From Zopfochytrium polystomum (taxonomy: Eukaryota > Chytridiomycota > Chytridiomycetes > Chytridiales > Chytridiaceae), in the NCBI GenBank assembly GCA_025765615.1, contig JAIVFJ010000489.1, positions 1-32,791 of the forward strand: DNA of 32,791 nt, given 5' to 3'. The translations under genes and the position numbers were made by a program. A model generated the notes under the pieces. That model made no database searches. It saw nothing but the letters and a program-made list of their open reading frames with translations, and was not told the DNA's origin. Of the stretch, positions 21,444-32,791 are shown piece by piece. Numbering within the stretch: the first letter of the stretch is position 1; the number at the start of each line of letters is the position of its first letter.

Positions 21444-22645
21444 TTAGGCAAACAAGCCCTTCGAGGAACACTGCTGGAAGGCAGGAAACCCGCAAGCAAC
21501 AACGAGGACAAAGTAGAGCACCAAAAGTCCCACACCACCCATGGTATACACCAGCTTTTGGTTTTTCCACCACATGGCACGGCGAAGAGCGGTGGAACGC
21601 TTCTTAAAAGCAAAAGAGGCTTGATTGAGAGTGTCGGTCTTGTCCACGAGAATGTCGATGCGCTCGCCTCGCTCAAGAACTTTCTCAATGTTGGCGACCA
21701 TCACATCCTTGACTTGATCAATTTCACCCTGCACTTGGCGGAAGCGATCGGAGTTGGGGTTGCTCGAGTAGTATGCCTATTAAGGAAGTTCATTCAAGGT
21801 GAATGCTGCTTAGACGCCATCCGGAAAGAATCAGAGCCAACCAAACCCGCACCATTTGTGCCGCGAGGTACTTTGAGAATTCCTGCAAACCGTAAGCGAT
21901 GGCTGTGTGTCCCCGTGAGCCGTAAACGCTTTCGAACTTGACGGAGATGTCCTCCAAGAACGCGAAAGGGATCCGTCGACCAAAGGTCTCCTCCGCTAAA
22001 CACAGGTACGTGATGCCGTTCTTCTGAACGTAATGAAAGAGGTAGCTGTACTTTGGGGTGAGGACTAGGACGTAATGAGGTGCAAATATGCGAACCGGTC
22101 GTAAACATATGTCATTCTTGAATCACCCGTCGGGATCTTCTCCAAAATGTGCTGTTTGTAAAGATCGTAAGCGATAGCCTCAAACGCAACAGGATCCAAC
22201 CTGAGTGACGGTCGTGAAGTTCCCAGTGGTGGTTGCATGTTCCGAGAGGACGACGGCGCCCCGCGCCACAAGACCTGAAAGGAAGGAGGTCAGGGGAAAG
22301 GGAGATGGGTTGTGCGATTCATGTGTCATTAAGCCGCGGCGCCAACTTCCAGCGCATATGGAGCCCAGCGTCTCGAGCTGCCGAACGGGCGATCCCAACA
22401 CAAAAGGGAAATCCCACGTGGAGATCTTGTGGCGCCCACATGGGGACAGCAGAGTCCCGACCACTGCTTATTTTGATTGACAAGGATAATATAGAGGGGT
22501 AGGAGGAGAAGGCAACGGGCAGGAACGGTGTCGTTCCAAAGTTTGCGAAGCGGGTAACGCCGTGGGAGGGGGCGGTGATGGGGTGCGATGTTTGTGTGGT
22601 CTCTTGAAGCGTCCTGGGCCACCACGAACCGTAGATAATGGGCAT
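21444..22645 (-). CDS. VAMP7: VAMP7-type longin R-SNARE
   Basis: Tail-anchored SNARE for vesicle fusion with the endosome, vacuole/lysosome or plasma membrane. Five exons: 22645-22630, 22274-22201, 22151-22107, 22050-21853 and 21776-21444. They total 666 nt and 221 residues, against 220 in human VAMP7. The 16-nt first exon encodes MPIIY plus one base, and a 355-nt intron follows. The longin domain covers about residues 1-110 (LVARGAVVLSEH, ILEKIP, NGITYLCLAEE, FAFLEDI). The SNARE motif starts near residue 115 and has the zero-layer Arg in VLERGERI (about residue 147). A membrane span covers about 186-207 (LVYTMGGVGLLVLYFVLVVAC). The donor at the end of exon 3 (gtttac, 22106) was chosen because it is the one that keeps phase; it makes the loop two residues shorter than in human. 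All introns are GT-AG. Confidence 0.93.
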
Positions 22646-22675
22646 TGGAACTGCAGCCGAAACTTGACAAAAAAC

Positions 22676-22676
<1 letters not shown>

Positions 22677-22708
<32 letters not shown>
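22677..22708. repeat. Poly-A tract (32 bp)
   Basis: Sits 31 bp upstream of the VAMP7 start codon, where it reads as poly-T on the gene's strand. It may be a promoter poly(dA:dT) element. Confidence 0.9.
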
Positions 22709-22710
<2 letters not shown>

Positions 22711-23072
22711 AAAATTGGGGGGTCATCGATTGTTCCAGTATGGAAGCCTCGCTCTGTCTCATGCTCTGTCTCTATACATTCATATTAATGTTACCAACCA
22801 CAAGCCGCCGCCACATCAGAGAGTGCAAAGAATAGGCGCACTCTGCCGCCCCGACGCGTCCCGACCCCGACCCGACCCGTACGCGCGGGATGAAGGTTTA
22901 CATCGAGTATCGGCCCTTAATGCAGCAGCGGGGGGTGAAGAAGCGAGGCGGATGCCAGCAAGAGTCGAGGCGGTCTCAACACACGCCTCCAGTTCATTAT
23001 ACGACATGGTCTCCAAAACCCAGCCCCCTCACGAACACATGCGTCACAGAACCTCCGTTTGCCGATTCAAGT

Positions 23073-23436
23073 GTTCATCTTCGTGTAACTTGTCGCCGTC
23101 CTTGCGATCGTTGCCCGTCACGGAGCAGCTCAGTCGCAAGTGCTGTATACCGTTAAAATCGATGCACTACAGAAAGAATCGAAATCCAAGGTCTCGCATG
23201 GCGATAATCTTCTCGACATACGCGAGACCGTGGAGTTTGAATCTTTCCATAGCGCATCCGTTTTACATGTAACGATATACACACTTCAGACTGAGCTGCT
23301 CCGTGGGGCGGGCAACGATTGCAAGGACAGAAAGAAGGTACACAAAGATGAATATGCGAGACCGTGGAATTTGATTCTTTCCGTAGTGCATACCGTTTTA
23401 CATGTAACCGCATACACTCTTCCGACTGAGCTCGGC
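23073..23436. repeat. Long inverted repeat (foldback) plus a third, truncated copy
   Basis: Arm 1 (23073-23197) and arm 2 (23222-23353) are reverse complements over about 125-130 bp with scattered mismatches, separated by a 24-bp loop. Matching blocks include gtccttgc(g/a)atcgttgcccg, cacggagcagctcagtc, aaagaatc and ggtctcgc. A third copy in the orientation of arm 2 begins at 23356 with gcgagaccgtgg and stops near ctgagctcgg (23436). The hairpin has no coding capacity and probably derives from a mobile element. Confidence 0.8.
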
Positions 23437-23620
23437 CGCGGCCGCGGCGCACGCAGGGGTGCGCAAGCATTTATTCCCAAGCAGATCGAAGGAAAGGCAT
23501 TGGCGCTCTACTCTCCATATTCGTTCGTTCGCTGCCGGCTCTGCCCTTGGTGGCGGGGAGCTGGGAGGGCAAGCCACCTATCTGCTGGAGAGCCTGTGGT
23601 CTGTGGTGAGGCAGGAAAAG

Positions 23621-23644
23621 AAAAAAAAAAAAAAAAAAAAAAAA
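23621..23644. repeat. Poly-A tract (24 bp)
   Basis: Uninterrupted A-run, 310 bp before the dynein start codon. Confidence 0.9.
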
Positions 23645-23859
23645 GAACATTGGAAGAGCGAGCAGCGGAAAAAATAATCACACAGAGTTGGACAATTCCA
23701 ACCAACATTCCAGTGCCAACACCCGAAGGGAGAAACCTTGACTACACCGACGCTTGAGTGCAAGAAGACCGCCCCAGCGCGCGCGCTCTCCTTTTGGACC
23801 CAGCAGTCCCGGTGGTGCTCGACACGCCCTTCGCGCGCGGGAAGGCTCGTTGCACTCCG

Positions 23860-23866
23860 TATAAAG
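23860..23866 (+). promoter_or_regulatory. TATA-like element of the dynein gene
   Basis: TATAAAG within ccgtataaagtgg, 89 bp upstream of the ATG at 23955. Spacing and orientation fit a core promoter with a short leader. No transcript evidence is available. Confidence 0.35.
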
Positions 23867-23954
23867 TGGTGAGCGGAACCGAGGACTCCCTTCCATGCCT
23901 GCTAACCTCCAAACAAAAAAAAAAGCTGATTGACGAGCAGTCCTCCCCCGACCA

Positions 23955-26900
23955 ATGGCGGACGTGGGAGGGTCCAGGGCCAATCTCGCCTTCCCTTCGG
24001 CCGGACACGAAGTGGAGGTTAAAAAGAAGGGCGCGGCCGGAATCTCCCAGATTGAAAAGAAGCGGGCAAGCCTCGATGCGCGGCATAGGTACCTCCTCGA
24101 GAAGTTCTCAACTTTTGTCGACGAAACTCCGGCGGGCCTGGAGAATTCCCTGTTGATCGGCACCAAGCTTGACATACTGAACGACTTTTTTGCGGAGGGC
24201 GGGTCGAAGCGGGTCCTATTCTTCTGGCAAAAGGTTCGTCGCTGCCTGACTCGGTGAAACCAATTCTGTACTCAAGCTTGAACTCAAACAGGAGGAAGTC
24301 CCAGTTGGACGTGCCGGCGCTGCGGCGACCGCCTCGAAAAACAACACTCTGGTCGTAACTAATGGATCGAAGGAGGGTCTTAATGGAACTGGTTGTTTCT
24401 TCATCAGGCCAACCTCGAAAGCGATTACCCTTCAAAATCTTGGGACTGACGTGTCGTATGGCTTGATCAAGCCGGATATTTTGCCTTCTCTGACCACAAT
24501 GGTGAAACATGTCCTAATGCCAGCGTTGAAGGCTCAGGTTAATAGAAAACGTACGCTTGTACCTGCGTATACTGACCACCGGTTGTTTTAACCAGGAAAA
24601 CTGGGGAGTTATGCAAAAGTCGAAAGACGAGTCGGTTAAGCTGTTTATGGAAACCTTGGAGAGATTCGTAAACGATTTAGACGTGGCCATGATCAACCTG
24701 CACGATTCGGTGCAGCTTCACACGCGAAGCGTCGACCTAGATGCTTTTAAGAAGCCATCCGAATACGCAAATGCGGCTCACAACCCAGAGCTTGTCAATG
24801 ATTTGGAAGGTGGGGCCTCCGCCTTCAACAACTTGCCTTCTCACCAAAGTCCCTCTTTTCAGGTCTCGTCATGGAGTGGTGCAAGCAAATCGAGCAGGTT
24901 CTCGCAGAGTCGGAACAAATGCGAAAGGAAGCCGACGACATCGGCCCAAACGCAGAGCTTGCACACTGGAAGGCGCGAATGGTCAAGTTCAACAGCATTA
25001 CGGACCAGCTTAAATCCCCCAATTGCAAGAAAGTGATTGGAATTCTTCACGCTGTCAAGTCGCGCGCATTGCTGAATACTTGGAAAGACTTGGATAACCG
25101 AGTAACTGATGCTGCCAACGAATCTAAAGTAGGCGTTATTTAGACTTTCTTCGATATTCTTCGATTATAAACCGTCCGATAGGATAATGTCAAATATCTG
25201 TACACGCTTGAGCGTTTTTACGACCCCTTGTACAATTGCGACCCTCTCGGGATGATCCCAGCTATACCGGGACTGATCAATGCCATCAAAATGATTTACA
25301 GGTTTGTAGATCATCAATTCCTCACACCCGTCTCCGGAATTTCTCACGGCGGCATTTTTTTTAGTATTTCTCGGTATTACAACACATCCGAGCGGATGAC
25401 GTCACTGTTTGTGAAGGTCACAAACCAGATGATAACGAGCTGCAAAGAATACATATATAAGGCATAAAACATCATCGGGTCCGCCTCCATTTTTACTAAA
25501 GTATGAGAGCAGGATGGTGGCTCCAAGCTTTGGGATCAAGACCGCACAGAACTTGTAAAAAAGCTGAATGACTGCATGAAGTTGAACGAAGCGTACCAAA
25601 ATGTTTCCACGAAACAAAGGTGAGGGAACGACTGGGTCCGTTCTCGATGATTGTCTCACACCTCTTCGAAGAAACGACTTCAAGAAAACCCGAACGAGAA
25701 GCAATTCGACTTTTCGGAGATGTACATTTTCGGCAAGTTTGACGCGTTTTGCAGGCGCATCCAGAAGGTCATCGACATGTTCAGCGTGATTGAAAAGTTT
25801 TCACTGCTGGAGAAGCTCGGAGTCGAGGGGATGGATGGTCTCATACGGCGATTTTCGAATGTTGTCAATACGATGCAGCGGAAGCCGTATGATATATTGG
25901 ACCACCGCAAAATGGAATACGATTCCGACTACGCAAGCTTCAAAAGCAAATTGCGGACCTGGAAGCAAACTTGCAGCAATTTATTGACTCATCCTTTGAG
26001 CATATCGTCAGCACGGAACTGTCGCTCAGCTTGTTGGCCAAATTTCGGCAAATTAAGGACATGCAGCTTGATTTGGAGTCAAAGTACCACGTCGTTTTCG
26101 TGCACTATACTCGAAAGGATCTAGAAGGCGTTCGAAAGCTTTACCAAAAGTGCAAGGACGACCCTCCGATTCCGCGAAACACGCCCCCCGTTTCTGGCGC
26201 CATCGCTTGGGCGAGACAGCTTTATCGCCGCATCGAGCATCCGATGCGACAGTTCAAGGAAAACACATCCGTCCTCGATTCTGCAGAGGCGAAGAAGCAC
26301 ATTCGAAACTACAACAAACTTGCAAGAGCCCTGATCGAATTTGAGCTTTTATGGTATCGATCCTGGTACAACATTGTCGACCAAGCGAAAACCGGCCTTC
26401 AGGCGACCCTGCTCGTTGCAGACGCGGACAGGAATCTTTACGTCAACTTTGACCCTCAAGTTATCCAGCTCGTGAAGGAAACCAAGCACATGATCCGGCT
26501 GGGGCTCGACGTTCCTGATTCCGTGAACAACGTTTGCCTCAAGGAAATGTATTACAAGAGTCTGAACGACAGCTTGCACCAAATTTTACGAACAAAGAAA
26601 CGTGTTTTGGACAAAGTCTCCAACATTCTCCGGAAGGCCATGGGCCCCCATGTGGATGACTTGGATCGCACTTTGCAACCGGGTCTTGCAGCGCTGACGT
26701 GGACGTCCCTTAACCTTGACCACTACCTCCACACAAACAACCGCCAATTGGCAAAGCTGGAAGATCTTGTCGACAAGCTACTAGATATTCAAGAGTGCCG
26801 GATTTTCTACGGCATTCGCAAAATTGCCGAACTCTCCCTTTGCGATGTGCCGGCTGAAAACGAGCAGTGGACGGTTGAAACGTTCCTGGAAAAGACTGAG

Positions 26901-29900
26901 GGAAGATGCGGCTCCGTGTTGCTCACTATCAATCAGAGAAGCAATCTCATCGAGAGCGCGACTCGGGACTTGATAAACGAGCTATCCAAAGGAGTTCCCA
27001 CGCCGTGGACTCCCGAGCTCAAAGTCGCTTACGAAAGCGTCTACTACCATTTCAACTCTCAAAACTTTGAGGCGCTCGTTCAATGCACCAAAGGCTCTGT
27101 CGACCTGCTCCGATCTCGCCTTGGTAACTACACAAGCAACCAATACGGCAAGTCCGGCGTGCAGAAGCCGTTTTTCAAAGCCGAACTAGTCCTGCTTATT
27201 CCAAACGTGGTTCTTCAGCCAAAGCTGGAGGACATTCAAGGCTGCCTGAATCGAGCTGCCGGCATGGTAGCGGAGGTTTCGAAAAAGCTCACGCTCAACT
27301 GGAAAGTGTTTTTGAACTCTTCAGAGGACCATGCGATTGCGCGCAGCCCGGAGGACACTGCTCTTGTCGCAAACAATAAGGATGTCGTAAAAGTCATCAT
27401 GATGCTCAGTTCGACCGTTAACTCTATGAAAAAGGACGTTGAACTGCATCGCGAGCAGTTTGCTAAGTACGATTTTCTGTGGAAAGACGACAAATCGGAA
27501 ACGATCGACACGTTCTTGAAATCGAATCCGACGATTGGCGACTTTGAGCAAGAAATCAACAAATACGAGGCGATTGAGAAGGAAATTGTCGAGATTCCAA
27601 ACATGACGCAGATCGGACTGATCCTCATTTCCTCAGAGCCGCTAAAATTGGCGCTCATCTCGGAAACCAAGGAATGGAAGCAGCAATACGGTTTCAATCT
27701 CAACAAAAAGGTCAAAACAGATATGGAGGAGCTGATTGAGTATATGGAGAACAAGACCATCCGTCTCAGCCGAAAAATTTCGGATATTGACGATCTCCGC
27801 ATGGCCGTCCAAACTCTCAGCGAAATTCGGGAGGCGGAGGTCGACATCGACATGAAGGTTGCTCCCATTGAGGAGGCATACCTACTCTTGATGAAGCACA
27901 GCGTGTCAGTCACTAAGGAGGAAACCGAAATGGTGGACTCTCTCCGCTACAGTTGGAAAAAACTGAAGCTTTTAGTAATCGAAGTGCAGACCCACCTCAG
28001 CAAAATTCAGCCACTGTTCAAGTCTGACCTTATCAACGCAGTTCAAAAGTTCAGCCAAGATGTCAAAGAGTTCACGGTCGAATACACGGAAAATGGCCCA
28101 ATGGTCGGAAGTATACCACCGAAGACGGCATCAGAGCGATTGAACGTCTTCCAGCGCGCCTTCGACGAACTGAACAGGAAATGGGAGACATACTCAGCTG
28201 GAGAGGAACTCTTTTCTCTTCCAGTTACGCCATTCCCAACATTGGTGCGAGTAAAGAAGGAGCTGAAGCTTTTGCAAAATCTTTACTCTCTGTACAACGA
28301 CGTTCTGGAGAAGCGAGCGAGCTACAATGAGACCCTGTGGCAAGACGTCAATCTTGAAAAGATCAATACCGACATGATGGACTTCCAAAACAAGATCAAG
28401 AAGCTTCCAAAGGCCATCAAGGACTGGGATGCCTTCCTCGAATTGAAGAGAATTGTAGATGATCTTACAGGCAAGGTGCCTTTGCTCGAGATGGCCTCGA
28501 ACAAAGCTATGCAGCCACGCCACTGGGACGCCATTCAGTCGCTGACAAAAACGAAGTTCAATCTGGACCCGGAAATGTTCTACCTACGAAATCTTTTGGA
28601 CGCTCCTTTGATGGAAAATCGAGAGGACATTGAGGACATTTGCACCGGTGCCGTCAAGGAGGCTGATATCGAAATAAAGCTTCGAACTGTCGTCACCGAC
28701 TGGGAGGACAAGAGCTTCACTTTGGCCGGATTCAAGACCAGAGGAAACCTTATTTTGAAGCCAAGTTCGACGTCCGAGATCATTTCTCAGATGGAAGACT
28801 CACTTATGACGCTCGCTTCGCTGATGTCCAATCGCTACAATGCTCCGTTCAAGGCCGAAATTCAGACCTGGGTGCACAACCTATCCACTGCATCAGAAGT
28901 CATTGAAAACTGGCTCGCGGTCCAAAATCTGTGGATTTATCTGGAAGCTGTATTCGTCGGCGGCGATATCGCCAAACAGATGCCAAAAGAGGCAAAGCGC
29001 TTCAGTAACATCGACAAGAGTTGGTGCAAGATCATGGGTTTGGCGAACGAGCATCCCAACGTCATCCAATGCTGTGTCTTGGACGAGACCATCGCCAACC
29101 TGCTGCCGCACCTCACCGAGCAGCTCGAACTCTGCCAAAAATCGCTGTCGGGCTACCTCGAGTCGAAGCGCGCCATTTTCCCTCGCTTCTACTTTGTTTC
29201 CGACCCGGCGCTGCTGGAAATCCTTGGGCAGGCATCCGACTCGCACACCATCCAGGCGCACCTCAAGTCTGTGTTCGACAACGTCAACAGCGTGCAGTTC
29301 CACGAGAAGGAGTACGACAAGCTACTTGCGCTTGAATCGGCCGAAGGGGAGCGAGTGCCGCTTTCGAAACCGATGCTCGCCACCGGTAACGTCGAGGTCT
29401 GGCTCGGGAATCTGCTCAACTCGATGCAGATTTCTATAAACGATGTTGCCCGAGAGGCGTGCTCTCGCATGAACGATATGCCTCTAATTAAATTCTTGGA
29501 TGAGTATCCGGCGCAAATTGGGCTCCTCTGTCTTCAGATTATGTGGACCCAAATTTCAGAAGAAGCGCTGACTAACTCCAAGTCGGACAAGAAGAAGATG
29601 GCGGCAACCAATCAGCGGATTACGGACATGCTGAATGCCCTCATCGAAGTCACAACGAAGGATTTGTCAAAAATGGACCGTACAAAGTACGAGACGTTCA
29701 TTACTATCCAGGTGCACCACCGAGACGTGTTCGAGAAGCTCTATAAATCCCACGTCAAAAGCCCGGAGGACTTCGAATGGCTTAAGCAGGCTCGGTTCTA
29801 CTGGCATGAGACCAAGGACTGCTGTATTGTGTCCATCACCAACTTCGACTTCAAATACCAGTGCGAGTATCTTGGTTGCACAGATCGTCTTGTCATCACG

Positions 29901-32791
29901 CCACTGACAGACAGATGTTACATCACGCTTGCGCAAGCCATCGGTATGTCTCTTGGAGGTTCGCCGGCCGGTCCAGCCGGAACCGGCAAGACGGAGTCCG
30001 TGAAGGACTTGGGGAAGAACTTGGCAAAGTGGGTCGTCGTGTTCAATTGCTCTGATCAGATGGACTACCGTGGGCTGGGCCGTATTTACAAGGGGCTTGC
30101 ACAATCGGGCTGCTGGGGTTGCTTCGATGAGTTCAACCGAATTGGTAAGCAAGCCAGTGTTTTTTTCCATCATTTCTCGCCTTCATCAGCCTACTTAATA
30201 TTTCTCCGAACAGAACTTCCCGTGCTTTCCGTCGCAGCACAGCAAATCGGATGCGTTTTCTCGGCAAGAAAGGAAAGGAAGACGACCTTCATCTTCACCG
30301 ATGGCGACACCGTTGAGCTTAACCCGGAGGTCGGCATGTTCATTACCATGAACCCCGGTTATGCTGGCCGTGTTGAGCTTCCCGAAAATCTCAAAGTCCA
30401 CTTCCGTTACGTTGCGATGATGGTTCCCGATCGGCAAATTATTATTCGCGTCAAGCTGGCCGGTTGCGGTTTCATTCAAAACATTATTTTGGCCAAGAAG
30501 TTCTTCGTGCTCTACAGGCTTTGCGAGGAGCAGCTGTCAAAACAAGTTCACTATGACTTCGGTCTGCGGAATATTCTCTCCGTGCTGCGTACGTGTGGAT
30601 CCGTCAAGCGAGCGAACCCCGAAGATAGTGAGGCTATGATCATCATGAGAGTGCTGAGAGATATGAACTTGTCGAAGCTGGTAGACGAAGACGAGGCGCT
30701 CTTCTTGTCGCTTGTGAACGACTTGTTCCCTGGGTTAACGGTGAAAAAGGCCTCCTATCCCAATATCGAAGTCGCCGTTGACCAACAGCTTACTGAAGCT
30801 GATCTTATCAATCACCCACCTTGGACTCTCAAAGTCATTCAACTTTACGAAACGGCTCGAGTGCGGCACGGCATCATGGTCCTCGGACCGACTGGAACAG
30901 GCAAAACAAAGTGCATAGGAGCTCTTTTGAAAGCAATGACGGTCTGTGGAGATCCGCACAAGGAACTTCGCATGAATCCAAAGGCTATCACCGATTACCA
31001 AATGTTTGGTCGACTTGATGTCGCAACCAACGACTGGACAGATGGTATCTTCTCCAGCTTATGGAGAAAACGTTGAAAAAGAAGGGTGAGACCATTTGGA
31101 TCGTTTTGGACGGGCCCGTCGACGCCGTGTGGATTGAGAACTTGAACTCTGTGCTGGACGACAACAAATGTCTTACTCTGGCGAACGGTGATCGAATTCC
31201 CATGTCCAGTGCTTGTAAATTGACTTTTGAGGTCCACTCACTGCGAAATGCTTCGCCGGCTACCGTGTCTCGCTGCGGTATGATCTACATCGGTGTGACC
31301 GCCTTGACGTGGGACATTGTTCTCCAGTCATGGTTCAAAAGTCGGCTTCCGGCGGAGGTCGCGGTGTTGGAGCCGCTCTTCAACGCAAGTTTCGGTGCCG
31401 CGAACCAGTTCGTGCTCGTTGAATTGCATCCAAAGATGATCATCGCAAAAGTCAGCTACGTCATCAACCTGTGCACTCTGTTGAACGGCTTGATTCCCAA
31501 GGTGGAGGCCAACAAATCCCAAATCTCTGCGGACCATCTGGAGCGGCTTTATGTCTTTGCGCTGTTTTGGAGTCTGGGTGCCCTGCTTGAATTGGACGAA
31601 AGGAAGAAACTTCAATCCTTTTTGCTCGAAAAGGCGCCTCACCTCAAGTACCCGCCGCTGGACCCTTCCACTCAGGACACGTTCTACGAATTTCTTGTGG
31701 CGGATAATGGTCAGTGGATGCACTGGAGGGAGAAAGTCCCAGTCTGGAACTATCCACAGGATCATACTCCAGAGTTTTCGAGCATCATTATTCCAACGGT
31801 GGACAACGTCCGAACGGAATTTTTGATCGAGACCATTACCAAGCAGCAGAAGTCTGTCCTTCTCATTGGAGAGCCCGGTACGGCAAAACCGTCACCATCA
31901 GAAAGTATTTGGGCAAGTTGAGCCCTGACACTCACTTGTTCAAAAACCTGTCGTTCTCGTCCGCAACGACTCCAATGATCTTCCAACGCACTGTTGAATC
32001 TTACGTCGACAAGCGCATGGGTTCGACTTACGGTCCACCCTCTGGAAAGAAGATGATTCTGTTCATTGACGATGTAAACATGCCCGAAATCAACGAATGG
32101 GGTGACCAAGTGACGGGCGAAATTGTGCGGCAACTTATGGAATACCAGGGATTCTACTCTCTGGACCGGCCGGGTGACTGGACAAGTATTGTGGACCTTC
32201 AATACCTTGCCGCGATGATGCACCCCGGCGGTGGTAGAAACGACATCCCCAGTCGCCTGAAGCGGCAGTTCCTCGTGCTCAACTGCACCATTCCATCCGA
32301 CGTTTCCGTAGACCGCATTTTCGGAACGATGCTGGAGGGACACTTCTCCGCGTCTCGCAAGTTCTCGGAGGAGATCATCGGCCTTGTCTCCAGAATTCCT
32401 GGGCTAACGCGAAAGCTGTGGCAAATGACAAAGAACAAGATGCTACCGACTCCGGCAAAGTTCCACTACATTTTCAACTTGCGTGACCTGAGCAGGATTG
32501 TGGAGGGCATGCTGAACACCCACGCCGAGGAGATCAGCTCGCCAAAGCTTCTGTTCAATCTCTGGGAGCACGAGTGTTCACGAGTCATCCCCGATCGTTT
32601 CATTACCGCGGAAGACGTTGACTGGTTCAGCAAGACGCTCACGAACCTCATCCAAAAAGAATACGGTGACGAGGCTGGACAGGCAGCTTCTTCGAAGAGT
32701 CTATTCGTTGACTTCTTGCGTGAACCACCAGAGATTGAGGATCCCGAACAGGAAGTTGACCTAGAAGCAATCAAAGTCTACGAAAAAGTCC
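23955..32791 (+). CDS. Axonemal outer-arm dynein heavy chain, DNAH5/DNAH8 type (partial, runs off right edge)
   Basis: Motor subunit of the flagellar outer dynein arm. Exons: 23955-24233, 24292-24537, 24596-24809, 24863-25128, 25183-25301, 25365-25461, 25513-25619, 25672-30144 and 30214 to the edge. The start context is accaATGg. About 2790 of an expected 4500 or so residues are present. Order: tail ([39 protein letters not shown]), linker, AAA1 with P-loop GPAGTGKT (29970-29993) and [20 protein letters not shown] across the last intron, AAA2 with GPTGTGKT (30885-30908), and AAA3 with GEPGTAKT (about 31870). [14 protein letters not shown] and [18 protein letters not shown] are typical of this clade. 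Single missing bases are needed at 25604-25606, 25948-25950, 31067-31070 and 31885-31888. The intron at 25462 starts with GC. The microtubule-binding stalk lies beyond the window. Confidence 0.95.
25462..25512 (+). other. Probable GC-AG intron in the dynein gene
   Basis: Joining AAG at 25461 to GATGGT at 25513 restores the dynein tail sequence (KEYIYK then DGGSKLWDQ). The 51-nt intron would begin gcataa and end gagagcag, with a good branch-point-like ttactaaa 20 nt before its end. Every other intron I modelled in the window begins with GT. Confidence 0.6.
30145..30213 (+). other. In-frame 69-nt intron inside AAA1
   Basis: Donor gtaagc, acceptor cag. The intron length is a multiple of three with no stop, so a simple frame reads straight through it and adds 23 Phe/Ser-rich residues. 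Removing it gives the invariant [19 protein letters not shown], so it is an intron and not an insertion. Confidence 0.92.

Larger units (their letters stand above)
22646..23954. other. VAMP7-dynein divergent intergenic region
   Basis: Both flanking genes start outward from here, so it holds two promoters. It contains two A-tracts (22677-22708 and 23621-23644), a long inverted repeat (23073-23353) with a third partial copy, and a TATA-like site before the dynein. No protein-like frame is seen. Confidence 0.6.

Noticed and set aside
22275..22645. Apparent frame shift after MPIIYG in VAMP7 (VVAQD in another frame)
   Set aside because: A GT-AG intron from 22629 to 22275 joins MPIIY directly to GLVARGAVV, the expected longin start. 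The other-frame residues are intronic.
25971..26124. Dynein appearing to start at 25971, as a single 1701-codon frame suggests
   Set aside because: Upstream exons from 23955 encode the conserved tail; 25971 is only where the frame resumes after a missing base, and it begins with TTG.
27236..27913. 225-codon minus-strand open frame inside the dynein gene
   Set aside because: Antisense shadow of a strongly conserved coding exon; no family resemblance.

Overview
The window is nuclear DNA from a eukaryote with many very short spliceosomal introns (about 47-160 nt), GC-rich coding sequence and gene-poor stretches full of repeats. It encodes an axonemal outer-arm dynein heavy chain, so the cell builds a motile flagellum. 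It also carries a fungal-looking Mic60 and a fungal-style Nnf1 kinetochore protein. Together these suggest a zoosporic, early-diverging (chytrid-like) fungus. That assignment is inference from protein character; no marker gene proves it.

Layout. (1) 1-1674, minus strand: the ATP-binding half of an ABCG/White-type transporter, running off the left edge. (2) 1675-11011: a repeat-rich stretch with no intact gene that I can recognise. It holds CT microsatellites, a candidate LTR preceded by a polypurine tract, an exceptionally regular heat-shock-element array next to a TATA box and an LTR/PBS-like junction, a decayed piggyBac transposase, a duplicated element fragment and a foldback MITE with perfect 38-bp ends. 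(3) 11012-12211, plus: NNF1 (kinetochore MIND/MIS12 complex), five exons. (4) 12926-15522, plus: MIC60 (MICOS, inner mitochondrial membrane). (5) 16689-21276, minus: RSE1/SF3B3 (U2 snRNP SF3b), fifteen exons, reconstructing to 1216 residues. (6) 21444-22645, minus: a VAMP7-type longin R-SNARE, five exons, 221 residues. (7) 22646-23954: the divergent intergenic region, with a long inverted repeat and A-tracts. (8) 23955-32791, plus: a DNAH5/DNAH8-type dynein heavy chain, from its start codon into AAA3, running off the right edge.

These are unrelated housekeeping and flagellar genes, not a pathway cluster. RSE1 and VAMP7 lie head-to-tail only 167 bp apart. MIC60 and RSE1 are convergent. VAMP7 and the dynein are divergent.

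The most striking sequence-wide observation is that four genes (ABC, NNF1, MIC60, dynein) each need single-base corrections to stay in frame, twelve in all. All seven in G/C runs are extra bases and all five in A/T runs are missing bases, while RSE1 and VAMP7 need none. Homopolymer error in the assembly is the simplest reading. Proteins from these four loci should not be taken as pseudogenes without read or RNA support. I found no clear new gene system. The best leads for novelty are the heat-shock-element array in a possible retroelement LTR and the foldback elements.
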